Of a stretch of 50,374 nt of DNA, positions 17,373 through 26,042 are shown piece by piece. The notes beneath the pieces are model-generated. The model worked only from the letters and a program-made list of their open reading frames with translations, ran no database searches and had not been told where the DNA came from. Source of the stretch: Endomicrobiaceae bacterium (GTDB lineage: Bacteria; Elusimicrobiota; Endomicrobiia; Endomicrobiales; Endomicrobiaceae); NCBI GenBank assembly GCA_028711215.1, contig JAQTSO010000007.1, forward strand, positions 1-50,374, written 5' to 3'. The translations under genes and the position numbers were made by a program. The stretch's first letter is position 1, and each line of letters opens with the position of its first letter.

Positions 17373-20300
17373 GATTTTAATTGGGCAATTTTTAAATTAC
17401 ATTCTTTTGACACTTTGATATCTAGTTTAGAGGCAACAGAGTAGTTTTCTATCGCTTTATCTTTTTGATTATTTTTTTCGCATAATTGGGCATATCCCAA
17501 ATAAGCTAGCGCACTCTTTGGCTTTAATTCTATTGCTTTTTTATAATAATGTTCTGATTTAGCATAATCATTTTGCATAGCATAGGTATCTGCGATTTTA
17601 CAATTAACTATATGAGAATCAGGTAACAGTTCTAATGCTTTATTCAAATCATCTAAAGCAAGCACATTTTCTTTTAAAACTATATAAACTGCCGATCTTG
17701 CAAGATAAATTTGTGCATTACTTGGATTTAAATCTACGGCCTTTGTAAAATCATCCAATGCTTCCTGATATTTATTATTTTTAAAATTAACATTTCCCCT
17801 GTTCAAAAACACATTGGATCCCAGCAAGTCTATTTTTTTATCTTCCGTTTTAGGAATAATTTTTTGATCAAAACTCTCAACAACATTGTCCGTTACAATT
17901 TTTGAAGTATCTGAAACTGTCTCATTTTTTTGTGTATTATCTGCTGTAAATTTTAATTTATCATTAAGCAAGGCCTGATCTGTAGGATTCATTTTAATTG
18001 CTGTTTCAAAATCAAGTAATGCATTTTGATAATCATTTAATTGGGCATATATTTTTGCTCTAAACCAAACATATTTGTAATCATTTCCTGCATCTTGGGC
18101 TTTTTTTATATTTTCAAGTGCATTTAAATAGTAAGAATTATTGTCATTTTCATAATATTGGGCATAATAAAAAAGCGACTGGGCAATATAATAGTATGCT
18201 TTTTTATTTTGCGAGTCAGCTTCAATTGCTTTCTGTAAATAAATATTAGCTTTTTCATAATTTTGAACTTCAAAATAACTTACACCCAAATAATAATAAA
18301 ATAATTTTTCCTGTTTTTTGTCATTATCATGAATTTGTAAAATTACTTCTATACATTTGGCATACTCACCCATATTAAACAATATTGCGGCAAAAATAAA
18401 TTTGACGTCATCATCCGGATTTAACATCATTAATCTGTTAAGCAATTCATATGCTTGTTTATAATTTTCTTGTTTGATTAGATATTGTGCTTTAGATATA
18501 TTTGCCTGTTTATTATTTGGTTGCAATTCTATGGTTTCTGTTATATATTCCAAATATTTTTTATTTTCCCCGATGATTTCATAAATTAATGCTATTTTTA
18601 GAGTAATATCATAATTAACCGGATCTTTTTTAATGATTTGCAAATAAATTCTTAATGCATCTTTAAAATTTTTAGAGTCATACAATAAATCTGCTTCTTT
18701 CTTTAGAAAATCAATATTATCATCAATATGATTATTTATGGCAATATCAGGTTCTTCTAATTTTTTTTGTTCCGGTATTATTTCAGTTTTTTCTTTTTTA
18801 TTATCAATAGCATCTTTTTCAATCGAAGTTTCTTCTTTTGTATTGTTTTCTGTTTCAATTTTGACAATTTTCCCAGATTCTTTAACTTTTTGAACTTCCT
18901 CTTCTTTGTTTTCAACTGCAACATTTTTTTCTTTTGCATCAGGTTCTGCTTTTTCAATCAAAGATTCTTCTATTTTAATCTTTTCAACATTTTGTTGAGA
19001 CTGTTGAATCTGTAAAAGCTCTTGTTTTTTATTTTCTATTTCGGCGGCGGCTGCCTTTTTTTTGTTTTCCTCTTCCTGCTTTAATATTTTAACTTCATTA
19101 TTCAGAATATATTGTGTAGATTCTATTAAATTAATATTTATATCATTTATTTTTTGAGATTTAACCAAAAATGATATCGCTTTATCATAATTTTTTATGG
19201 CATTTAGAAAATTCCCTTTGTCTCTGTTAATCAATGCTTTATAACAATATGCCTCTACGCACTCTTCATCCGTTTGCAAAACAAATGATATGTCTTCTAA
19301 TGCCTCATCGTAACGCTCCATAATTACATATAAAGCGGCTCTCTTTAAATATAAATTTATATCTTTCGGATTAATTAAAATCATTTCGGTATAATCGGCA
19401 TGAGCCTTCGTAAATTCATTTAACTTTTCGTAAGCTGATGCTCTTATTGACAAACTTTCAACATCTTTCGGTTCTTTTATAAGAAATGCTGAAGATAATT
19501 CTACAGCTTCCTGATAACTTTGCATAATAAACTTTAATTTGGCTTTAAGAAAAATAGCCTTTAAATCATTATTGTCTTTTAACAAAACATAATCAACACT
19601 TCTTAATGCCTGATCATGTTGTTGTAGCCTGACTAATGCATTTGCTTTATCAATGTGCACTGTTAAATCCATATTATCCAAAGATAATATTTCATTGTAA
19701 TCTTCTACTGCTTTCTCATACTGTCCCAGTTTGTATAAAGCATATGCCTTATTTTTTAAAATATCTGTATTTTTAAAACCACCGTCAATAGCTATTTGAA
19801 AATTGGATAATGCAATATCATAATTTTGCAAATTGAAATTACATAAACCATAATAATAATGCGATTGATACAAGTTGTATTTTGCATCTATACATTTTTT
19901 CAAATCATTAATTGCATTGTTAAATTTTTTAATTTTTATACCGGCAACAGCTCTGTTATAATTTGCTTCTATAAAACTTTGTTTTTTATCTAAAGTCAAA
20001 GTAAAATCATTAATTGCTTGTTCATACTTATTATCCTCAAGCAAACAAATGCCTTTTGTATACAATAATTCGGGAATATCAAAACCCAATCCAAGTGCCT
20101 TATCAAAGTATTCTGCAGCTTGAGAATACTTTTTTTGTTCAAAAAAACATATACCGCATGCATAAACTATTTCAGGCATTGTTATTACATTTAATTCTGT
20201 GGATTTCTTGAAACTTAAAAATGCTCCGTCATAATTTTCCTGTATAAATTTTATAAACCCGTCGAGCATATGAGAAATAAAAGCGTTTGGCATTATGTCC

Positions 20301-21277
20301 ATAACTTGAAAGATGTCTTCGCTTGCTTTCTTAATGTTATCCTGAACAATAAACATACCGGCTCTTGCAATATATGATAATGCAAATAAATAATTAGTTT
20401 CTATAGCTTGAGAATATAATTTCAATGCCTTTTTATCATCTCCCTGTTCTCTGTATAAATTAGCTAAGTTATAATAAGCATATGCATCTTCGGGCATAAG
20501 TTCAATTGCAGATTTAAAATCTTTTTCTGCTGATTCTTCATCCAGTCTCTTCCTGTATACAACCCCTCTGCCGTTTAAAGCAAATATATCCTGTGAATTT
20601 AATTCTAAAGCTTTATTAAAATCATCAATTGCTTTATCTATATCATCCATGTTGCTATAATTAACTGCTCTGTTGGAAAATGCATAATTGTCACTTGGAT
20701 TTAACTCTACTGCTTTGTTAAAATCATCTTTCGCTTTTTTATAATTAAATAAACTTCTGTATGCCATAGCCCTGCCGTAAAAAGCTGATTCATTTGAATC
20801 ATTCAATTTTATGGCTTTATTGTAATATTCTATTGCCTCTTCAAAATTATTTTGTATTCTGTTGAGATTACCAAAACTTGTATATACGCTGGAATTTTGA
20901 GGATTAAGTTCATTTGCTTTTGTGAAATCTGCATTTGCCAAATCAAAATTTTTAAGGAGACTATATGCTTCGCCTCTTGCAATAAAGGCAAATGTAAAAT
21001 TTTTATCCAGTTCTATTGCTTTTGAAAAATCTTCTATGGCCTGTTTATACGCAGATTTTTTATGGTAAATCAACCCTCTGTTGTAATAAGCTGATGCATT
21101 TGAAGGATTGTATAAAATATTTGATGTATACTGAGATATTGATTTTGTAATTTCTTTTTGCTCAGATTTTGAAATTATTTTTTGAAATTGGATTTGATAT
21201 TTTTCAGGATGAAATTCTATATCTTGAATTATCTTATATACAAATTCTTTGATATGTTTCTTATAATCTATACTCAA
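17369..21277 (-). CDS. Giant TPR-repeat protein (1302 aa)
   Basis: Built almost entirely of 34-residue TPRs in three blocks. Block 1 (about 45-730) has many repeats with the A-Y-x-N-R-G and A-I-x-D-F-x-K-A-I-E-L pattern. Block 2 (about 865-1130) and block 3 (about 1180-1300) follow. Between 1 and 2 lies a charged Glu/Lys-rich, probably coiled-coil or disordered linker (about 733-855). A shorter polar linker separates 2 and 3. No signal peptide, membrane helix or enzyme domain. It starts at TTG 21277, supported by GGAG seven bases upstream; the next reasonable ATG lies far inside. It is probably a cytoplasmic scaffold. It lies between a 65-aa membrane protein and the ankyrin protein. Confidence 0.88.
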   Translation of the reverse strand: MSIDYKKHIKEFVYKIIQDIEFHPEKYQIQFQKIISKSEQKEITKSISQYTSNILYNPSNASAYYNRGLIYHKKSAYKQAIEDFSKAIELDKNFTFAFIARGEAYSLLKNFDLANADFTKANELNPQNSSVYTSFGNLNRIQNNFEEAIEYYNKAIKLNDSNESAFYGRAMAYRSLFNYKKAKDDFNKAVELNPSDNYAFSNRAVNYSNMDDIDKAIDDFNKALELNSQDIFALNGRGVVYRKRLDEESAEKDFKSAIELMPEDAYAYYNLANLYREQGDDKKALKLYSQAIETNYLFALSYIARAGMFIVQDNIKKASEDIFQVMDIMPNAFISHMLDGFIKFIQENYDGAFLSFKKSTELNVITMPEIVYACGICFFEQKKYSQAAEYFDKALGLGFDIPELLYTKGICLLEDNKYEQAINDFTLTLDKKQSFIEANYNRAVAGIKIKKFNNAINDLKKCIDAKYNLYQSHYYYGLCNFNLQNYDIALSNFQIAIDGGFKNTDILKNKAYALYKLGQYEKAVEDYNEILSLDNMDLTVHIDKANALVRLQQHDQALRSVDYVLLKDNNDLKAIFLKAKLKFIMQSYQEAVELSSAFLIKEPKDVESLSIRASAYEKLNEFTKAHADYTEMILINPKDINLYLKRAALYVIMERYDEALEDISFVLQTDEECVEAYCYKALINRDKGNFLNAIKNYDKAISFLVKSQKINDININLIESTQYILNNEVKILKQEEENKKKAAAAEIENKKQELLQIQQSQQNVEKIKIEESLIEKAEPDAKEKNVAVENKEEEVQKVKESGKIVKIETENNTKEETSIEKDAIDNKKEKTEIIPEQKKLEEPDIAINNHIDDNIDFLKKEADLLYDSKNFKDALRIYLQIIKKDPVNYDITLKIALIYEIIGENKKYLEYITETIELQPNNKQANISKAQYLIKQENYKQAYELLNRLMMLNPDDDVKFIFAAILFNMGEYAKCIEVILQIHDNDKKQEKLFYYYLGVSYFEVQNYEKANIYLQKAIEADSQNKKAYYYIAQSLFYYAQYYENDNNSYYLNALENIKKAQDAGNDYKYVWFRAKIYAQLNDYQNALLDFETAIKMNPTDQALLNDKLKFTADNTQKNETVSDTSKIVTDNVVESFDQKIIPKTEDKKIDLLGSNVFLNRGNVNFKNNKYQEALDDFTKAVDLNPSNAQIYLARSAVYIVLKENVLALDDLNKALELLPDSHIVNCKIADTYAMQNDYAKSEHYYKKAIELKPKSALAYLGYAQLCEKNNQKDKAIENYSVASKLDIKVSKECNLKIAQLKS

Positions 21278-21295
21278 ACTTATACTCCAAACATT

Positions 21296-21493
21296 TTATT
21301 TTTTTATATATGTGCCTATTAGTAATCCCAAAAACATACCAATAATTAAGCTCATTAAAAAATTAATTATACCTGTAAAAGAAAACAGCAGCCCCACACC
21401 GCCACCAATCAATAACCCAATAACATCGTAAGTTTCAATTATTTTCTTCTCATCTTTTGATTGTTCTTGATTTTTCCCATCATCATCGTTCAT
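21296..21493 (-). CDS. Small two-helix membrane protein with glycine-rich hairpin
   Basis: 65 aa from ATG 21493. The start is chosen because GGAGG lies five bases upstream; the in-frame TTG at 21505 overlaps that site. The first 20 residues are acidic and polar (NDDDGKNQEQSKDEKK). Two hydrophobic segments follow: one of the GLLIGGGVGLLFSF type, then FLMSLIIGMFLGLLIG, ending in YIKK. The glycine spacing resembles glycine-zipper hairpins that oligomerise in membranes. Family not recognised. It sits eight bases after cca and 18 before the TPR gene, so it may tether that protein or act with it; this is inference from position only. Confidence 0.65.
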   Translation of the reverse strand: MNDDDGKNQEQSKDEKKIIETYDVIGLLIGGGVGLLFSFTGIINFLMSLIIGMFLGLLIGTYIKK

Positions 21494-21513
21494 AATGTCC
21501 TCCAATTATAGCA

Positions 21514-22761
21514 CTATATATTCTGATTTTTCAATAATAATTTTATCTCTCTTATTATTTCATCTTTTGTAATTTTCGGATTATTATACTGCAATTCTTC
21601 AATGTGTTTTTTCACATCGGAAATCCATTTACCTCCGGGTTTATTAAATATCTCTATTAATTCGTTACCGTCAAAAACATCTTTTTCCGGTACCAGTTGA
21701 TTTTCAAAAGACATTGCATCTATTTTTTCAAACAAGTCCGGCCCCTTATCCGTCATACAACACAGATTTCTTAAATCTGCTATTATTTGTCTGTATTTCT
21801 TTTCAAATTTTCTTATTTCATAATCAGTCCACGGCTTCGTATGTGATTTTACATAATTTAAACCTTCTATTAACCAACAGACTTTTTTTATTATGTTTTG
21901 CGAATATTTTAATCTTATTAAAATATTCTCCGCACAATCAATCTGATGTAATAAAATTGTGAGTTTTAATGTCAATTCCTGCTGTATCTTATCCAAAAAC
22001 ATAATCATACTGTTAAATATATCTTCTTTTAACTCCGGCAATATAATATCCAGTAATCCGAGTTTTTTAAGCATATAAAATGCTTTTGAAGAATTATACA
22101 ACAACAACATTTTATTTATTTCATCTCTTACCCTCTCGGGAGAAACTATTTTTATTCTTTTAATATTTTTTTGCATACTTTCGTATGTTTTCTGTTCAAC
22201 TTTAAAGTCCAGTTGGACGCTTTGTCTGATTGCTCTCAAAATTCTTAACGGATCCTGCTGGAAAATTATATCCGATGCGGATTCATCCGTTACTCTGATA
22301 ATGTTGTTTCCAATATCTTTTAAACCTTTGCCTGATAAGTCTATAAGTTCCATATCATTAAGCCTTAAAAACAATGCATTTATCGTAAAATCTCTTCTTA
22401 AAGCATCCTGCCGGAGACTGCCTATTTCCGTATCGGGATTTCTTGAATTTTCATCATAGTATTCTTTTCTCGGCATTATAAATTCTATTTCCTGATTTTC
22501 AATTAATAATTTAGCCGTTCCGAACCTTTCAAAAATTACGGATTCTGAAAGATTTAATTTTTTGACCAAAAGCTGTGCAAATTCTATACCTCCGTTATCC
22601 TTTTCAACCATGATATCTAAATCATTCGGGTAACGATTAATTATCAAATCTCTTACAAAACCGCCGACAGCATAAATAATATAATTATTATCCGTAGCAA
22701 TCTTTGTAATTTTTTCAATAATACCGATATAATCTTTCGGGATTCTGCCTTTTAAATTCAT
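21514..22761 (-). CDS. cca: CCA tRNA nucleotidyltransferase / poly(A) polymerase family
   Basis: 415 aa class II nucleotidyltransferase. The N-terminal head holds YAVGGFVRDLIINR and the paired catalytic acids in NDLDIMVE. It then shows LRQDALRRDFTINAL, the RRDFT-type motif, and DPLRILRAIRQSVQLDF. The C-terminal helical part is poorly conserved, as usual, and I see no HD phosphohydrolase motif. It adds or repairs the 3' CCA of tRNAs. The tRNA-Thr gene in this window lacks an encoded CCA, which is consistent with full CCA-adding activity; a pure A-adding or poly(A) enzyme cannot be excluded by motif alone. Overlaps argB by four bases. Confidence 0.88.
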   Translation of the reverse strand: MNLKGRIPKDYIGIIEKITKIATDNNYIIYAVGGFVRDLIINRYPNDLDIMVEKDNGGIEFAQLLVKKLNLSESVIFERFGTAKLLIENQEIEFIMPRKEYYDENSRNPDTEIGSLRQDALRRDFTINALFLRLNDMELIDLSGKGLKDIGNNIIRVTDESASDIIFQQDPLRILRAIRQSVQLDFKVEQKTYESMQKNIKRIKIVSPERVRDEINKMLLLYNSSKAFYMLKKLGLLDIILPELKEDIFNSMIMFLDKIQQELTLKLTILLHQIDCAENILIRLKYSQNIIKKVCWLIEGLNYVKSHTKPWTDYEIRKFEKKYRQIIADLRNLCCMTDKGPDLFEKIDAMSFENQLVPEKDVFDGNELIEIFNKPGGKWISDVKKHIEELQYNNPKITKDEIIREIKLLLKNQNI

Positions 22762-23507
22762 TTTTTAATTATTGTTCCGTTTAATTTTTTAATTCCGCTT
22801 GCTCCGTCTATAATAAAAACTTCCTTTACTCCTTTTTGAACTGCATCTTTACAACTGTTAATTTTTGGTATCATACCGCCGGTTATAACGTTTGTTTTTA
22901 TTAAATTATCTACGTTTTTAATTTTTATTTTTTTGATCGTTTTTTTGTTAATATCAAGTACTCCTGCAACATCCGTTAAAAATATAAGTTTTGATGCTTT
23001 AAATGCTACTGCAACTGCTGTTGCAAGTAAATCTGCATTAATATTTACCGTATTTGCAGTCTTATCTATACCGACGGAAGACAAAACCGGTAAAAAACCG
23101 TTTTTCATTAAAACATCCAAAAGTTTTGTATTTATTTTTACAGGTTTACCGACAAAACCCAAACCTTTAATAAGCTGACATAATGCAATTGAACCGTCCT
23201 TTGCAGATATACCGACTGCTTTAACACCGCACTTAATAAGTTCAGCCGTAAGCATTTTGTTTACTTTGCCGCTCAATGCCATTTCTACAACTTCCAATGT
23301 CTTTTCATCCGTATATCTCAATCCGTTAACAAATTTTGATTCTATATTCAATTTTTCAAGCAAAGTATTAATTTCAGGTCCGCCGCCGTGTATCAAAATA
23401 ATATTTTCTTTTTTTGAAAGTTTTGCCAAATCTTTAATAAATTTTTTTTGTGCTTCTTGATTTTTTGTGAGACTGCCGCCAAATTTCACAACTGTAATTT
23501 TTTTCAT
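22758..23507 (-). CDS. argB: Acetylglutamate kinase
   Basis: 249 aa amino-acid-kinase fold enzyme that phosphorylates N-acetylglutamate, the second step of arginine synthesis. Motifs: KFGGSLTKN, HGGGPEINTLL, NGLRYTDEKTLEVVEMALSG, GKVNKML, NINADLLATAVA and GGMIPKINS. Short compared with about 290-300 aa arginine-sensitive versions and near the E. coli length, so it probably lacks the N-terminal arginine-binding helix. No other arg genes flank it. The ATG has GAGG upstream. It overlaps the nuclease gene (four bases) and cca (four bases). Confidence 0.92.
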   Translation of the reverse strand: MKKITVVKFGGSLTKNQEAQKKFIKDLAKLSKKENIILIHGGGPEINTLLEKLNIESKFVNGLRYTDEKTLEVVEMALSGKVNKMLTAELIKCGVKAVGISAKDGSIALCQLIKGLGFVGKPVKINTKLLDVLMKNGFLPVLSSVGIDKTANTVNINADLLATAVAVAFKASKLIFLTDVAGVLDINKKTIKKIKIKNVDNLIKTNVITGGMIPKINSCKDAVQKGVKEVFIIDGASGIKKLNGTIIKK

Positions 23508-24244
23508 TTGGTTTCCTCTTTATCATTAACAATTGAATAATCACAACTATTTTTAAAATCACAATATTGACATTTTGAAGTATTCGGGTCAAATTCTGAT
23601 TTGTTTATTTTATCGGCCACCTCAAGCGAAACATTTACTGCATGTTGTATTTTATCTTCATTTCTTGAAGTATATATCTTCCTATTGTGTGATAAAAAAT
23701 ATATAGCAATTTTTTCAGGCAAAAAACCCAGTGCCGTTTTACATGCATAACAGTATAAACTTAATTGCAAATCGTTATCTATAGTTTCCTGTGTCCAGAT
23801 TGTTTTATGCGTTTTATAATCAACTAATTCTCTTGTTCCGTCTTCAGACTCATCAATCCTGTCAATAATCCCTATAAACTGATACTGTCCTATATTTGTC
23901 TCAAATCTTTTTTCGGTTAATATATTTTTGGGTTTACTTTTACCATATGTATTCCAAAAATCTTTTAATGTTTTTTTTGCTCTTAAGTAGTATACATAAA
24001 CATCCTGTGGCGTTTCATATCCCGAACTGTCCCAATGCAAATTAAAACTATCAATCATTGACTCATATGTGTACTCTGAACTTTTATAATAATGTTCCAA
24101 TATTTTATGTATTGATAATCCGAAAGATATATCGGCATTTAACGGTATGTATTTATTATCCAAATATACCAATTTGTATTTCTGCGGACAAAATAAGTAA
24201 GTGTTTATCCTGGAATAACTGATTTTAAAAGTGTTATCTCTCAT
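23504..24244 (-). CDS. Stand-alone RecB/Cas4-like PD-(D/E)XK nuclease with four-cysteine cluster
   Basis: 246 aa. The fold motifs run in order: Cys19 in YLFCPQKYKL, then SIHKILEHYY (His-x3-Glu), GIIDRIDE (active-site Asp), ELVDYKT (D/E-x-K), and QLSLYCYA (Q-x3-Y). Last come Cys225, Cys228 and Cys234 in the C-terminal CQYCDFKNSC. One early Cys plus three late ones is the iron-sulphur arrangement of AddB, Cas4 and Dna2-type nucleases. No helicase or cas gene is nearby. It is buried in a metabolic operon between rsmD and argB (four-base overlap). A DNA repair exonuclease role is likely; the partner is unknown. Confidence 0.85.
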   Translation of the reverse strand: MRDNTFKISYSRINTYLFCPQKYKLVYLDNKYIPLNADISFGLSIHKILEHYYKSSEYTYESMIDSFNLHWDSSGYETPQDVYVYYLRAKKTLKDFWNTYGKSKPKNILTEKRFETNIGQYQFIGIIDRIDESEDGTRELVDYKTHKTIWTQETIDNDLQLSLYCYACKTALGFLPEKIAIYFLSHNRKIYTSRNEDKIQHAVNVSLEVADKINKSEFDPNTSKCQYCDFKNSCDYSIVNDKEETK

Positions 24245-24293
24245 ATTTAAATACCATTTTAATTATTTAAAATCTATGTTCTTAATCCCTGAT

Positions 24294-24857
24294 TTATTTC
24301 TTGTAAAAAGAAATAATTGTATCGCCGTATTTTTCGTTGCGAAAATTCACTAAACCGGCAACATCTCTTACAGGTTCTTTTATATGTCTTTGTGAAATAA
24401 TAATACCATCATCTTTTAGAATTGAAAATAATGCAATATTTTTTAACGTCGGATATGTTAATGCCAAAGCATTTTTAGTCATATCTTTATATGGCGGGCC
24501 CAAAAATATTATATCGTATTTGTTTTGAATTTTATGAAAACTTTTAAGAACATCACTCCTTACTATATCTGCTTTATTTTCAAATCCTATTAATTTTAAA
24601 TTATGTTTAATAAGATTTATTGATTTATCACTGATTTCGACAAAGACTACCCTGTTTGCACCTCTTGATAAGGCTTCAATCCCGACAGAACCGACTCCTG
24701 CATATAAATCCAAAAACAGACTGTCTCCTATCTTGGGAGTGATAATATCAAAAACTGATTTTTTCATCATGCCAAGCATAGGTCTTATTGATGCATCATC
24801 GTGCGGTAATGTTTTTAACTGCCTGCCTTTTGCTGTCCCGCCTATAATTTTTAACAT
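24294..24857 (-). CDS. rsmD: RsmD-like 16S rRNA (guanine-N2) methyltransferase with altered motif IV
   Basis: 187 aa, normal length. The family's opening IIGGTAKGR, the SAM site FLDLYAGVGSVGIEALSRGA, and VFVEISDKSI (motif II acid) fit RsmD, which methylates G966 of 16S rRNA. However, catalytic motif IV, normally D-P-P-Y, reads G120-P-P-Y here. A single base (GAC to GGC, codon 24498-24500 on the plus strand) would explain it. The R-P-T-x-D/G-R segment is also changed, to RPMLGMMKKS. The fold is clear, activity is in doubt. It lies five bases from hisC in the same run. Confidence 0.85.
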   Translation of the reverse strand: MLKIIGGTAKGRQLKTLPHDDASIRPMLGMMKKSVFDIITPKIGDSLFLDLYAGVGSVGIEALSRGANRVVFVEISDKSINLIKHNLKLIGFENKADIVRSDVLKSFHKIQNKYDIIFLGPPYKDMTKNALALTYPTLKNIALFSILKDDGIIISQRHIKEPVRDVAGLVNFRNEKYGDTIISFYKK

Positions 24858-24862
24858 TTATA

Positions 24863-25993
24863 CTATTTTCCCAAAACTTTTTTAAGTTTATTCAGAAATA
24901 ACTGATTTTCAGCTCTTGTACCTATAGTAACTCTGACATAATTGTTTAAATCATATTCACCCATTGCTCTGACTATAACTCCTTCTGCAAGAAGTTTTTT
25001 AAATATATCCGAACCATTTAACGGAGCAACCGAAAACAATACAAAATTTCCTACGGAATCTATATAATCAATTTTTAGTTTTTTAAGTCCGTCACATACA
25101 AATTTCATTTCTTTTCTGATATGAGTAAAACTTCTTTTAACCTGATTATTATCTTTTAAACTTGCAACACCGGCAACCTGCGCAAATACATTAAGATTAA
25201 ACGGCGGTCTTATTCTTTCAATATAATCTGCAACCTGCTGGCTTGCAAAACCATAACCTATTCTTGCACCTGCAAGAGCATAGATTTTTGAAAATGTCCT
25301 TAAAATAATTAAATTAGGATTTTTACTCAAATATTTTAATGTCTGCGGATAATCTTTTTTAAAACTCGCATATTCATAATATGCCTCGTCTATAATAACT
25401 AACGGTTTCATCCCATATTTATTTTTAGGAAGTTTTTGCAAAAAGTTTTCTATTTCTTTTGCTGTATTATATGTTCCTGTCGGATTATTGGGATTTGCAA
25501 TAAAGACTGCTTTTGTATTTTTGTTGCATGCTTTAAGCATTGCATTTAAATCATGTGTAAGCCCATCCTTCATTGAAACCACAACACTTTTTGAAGCCAT
25601 AAGCTGAACAGCCATTTTATATCTTATAAAAGCATGTTTTGAAATAACAATTTCATCAGACGACGTAAAAAACAACTTGCCTATAATTTCTATGAGTTCA
25701 TCAGAACCGGCACCAACCAAAATATTTTTTGGTGTCAATTTAAATTTATTTGCTATGGTTACTTTCAAATCGGTTGAGTTAAAATCGGGATAAAAATAAA
25801 CCTTTTTAATAACATCCTTCATTGCCTTTATTGCTTTTTTAGAAGGGCCCAAAGGATTTTCATTTGAAGCAATTTTAATTATATGTTTTAAACCTAATTC
25901 TCTTTTTAAAGTTTCAATCGGTTTACCTGCAACATAAGGTTCAAATGCCAAACAATTTTTCCTGACAAGTTTACAAACATCAAATTTTTCCAT
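24863..25993 (-). CDS. hisC: Histidinol-phosphate aminotransferase
   Basis: 376 aa from ATG 25993, preferred because AGGAG lies seven bases upstream. The longer frame from TTG 26017 would place that ribosome site inside the coding region. It is a fold-type I PLP enzyme. ASNENPLGPS is the HisC signature; FIANPNNPTG, VIDEAYYEYA, the PLP lysine in LRTFSKIYALAGARIGYG, and the C-terminal VRVTIGTRAEN with the carboxylate-binding Arg are all present. It acts in histidine synthesis and often also accepts aromatic keto acids. Its place directly after pheA suggests it may make phenylalanine or tyrosine here. No other his genes are in view. Confidence 0.9.
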   Translation of the reverse strand: MEKFDVCKLVRKNCLAFEPYVAGKPIETLKRELGLKHIIKIASNENPLGPSKKAIKAMKDVIKKVYFYPDFNSTDLKVTIANKFKLTPKNILVGAGSDELIEIIGKLFFTSSDEIVISKHAFIRYKMAVQLMASKSVVVSMKDGLTHDLNAMLKACNKNTKAVFIANPNNPTGTYNTAKEIENFLQKLPKNKYGMKPLVIIDEAYYEYASFKKDYPQTLKYLSKNPNLIILRTFSKIYALAGARIGYGFASQQVADYIERIRPPFNLNVFAQVAGVASLKDNNQVKRSFTHIRKEMKFVCDGLKKLKIDYIDSVGNFVLFSVAPLNGSDIFKKLLAEGVIVRAMGEYDLNNYVRVTIGTRAENQLFLNKLKKVLGK

Positions 25994-26042
25994 CTCGTAA
26001 CTCCTGTTTTTCATCAATTTATTTTTTATATTTATTTATAAA

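Noticed and set aside
18767-19015. Phe-rich 82-aa plus-strand frame
   Set aside because: It is the antisense of the Glu/Lys-rich linker of the TPR protein (GAA/AAA codons read as TTC/TTT).
16026-21277. Long repeated stretches as DNA repeats or a CRISPR array
   Set aside because: The periodicity is at protein level (34-residue TPRs, 33-residue ankyrins) with degenerate DNA; no direct repeat with uniform spacers is visible in the window.
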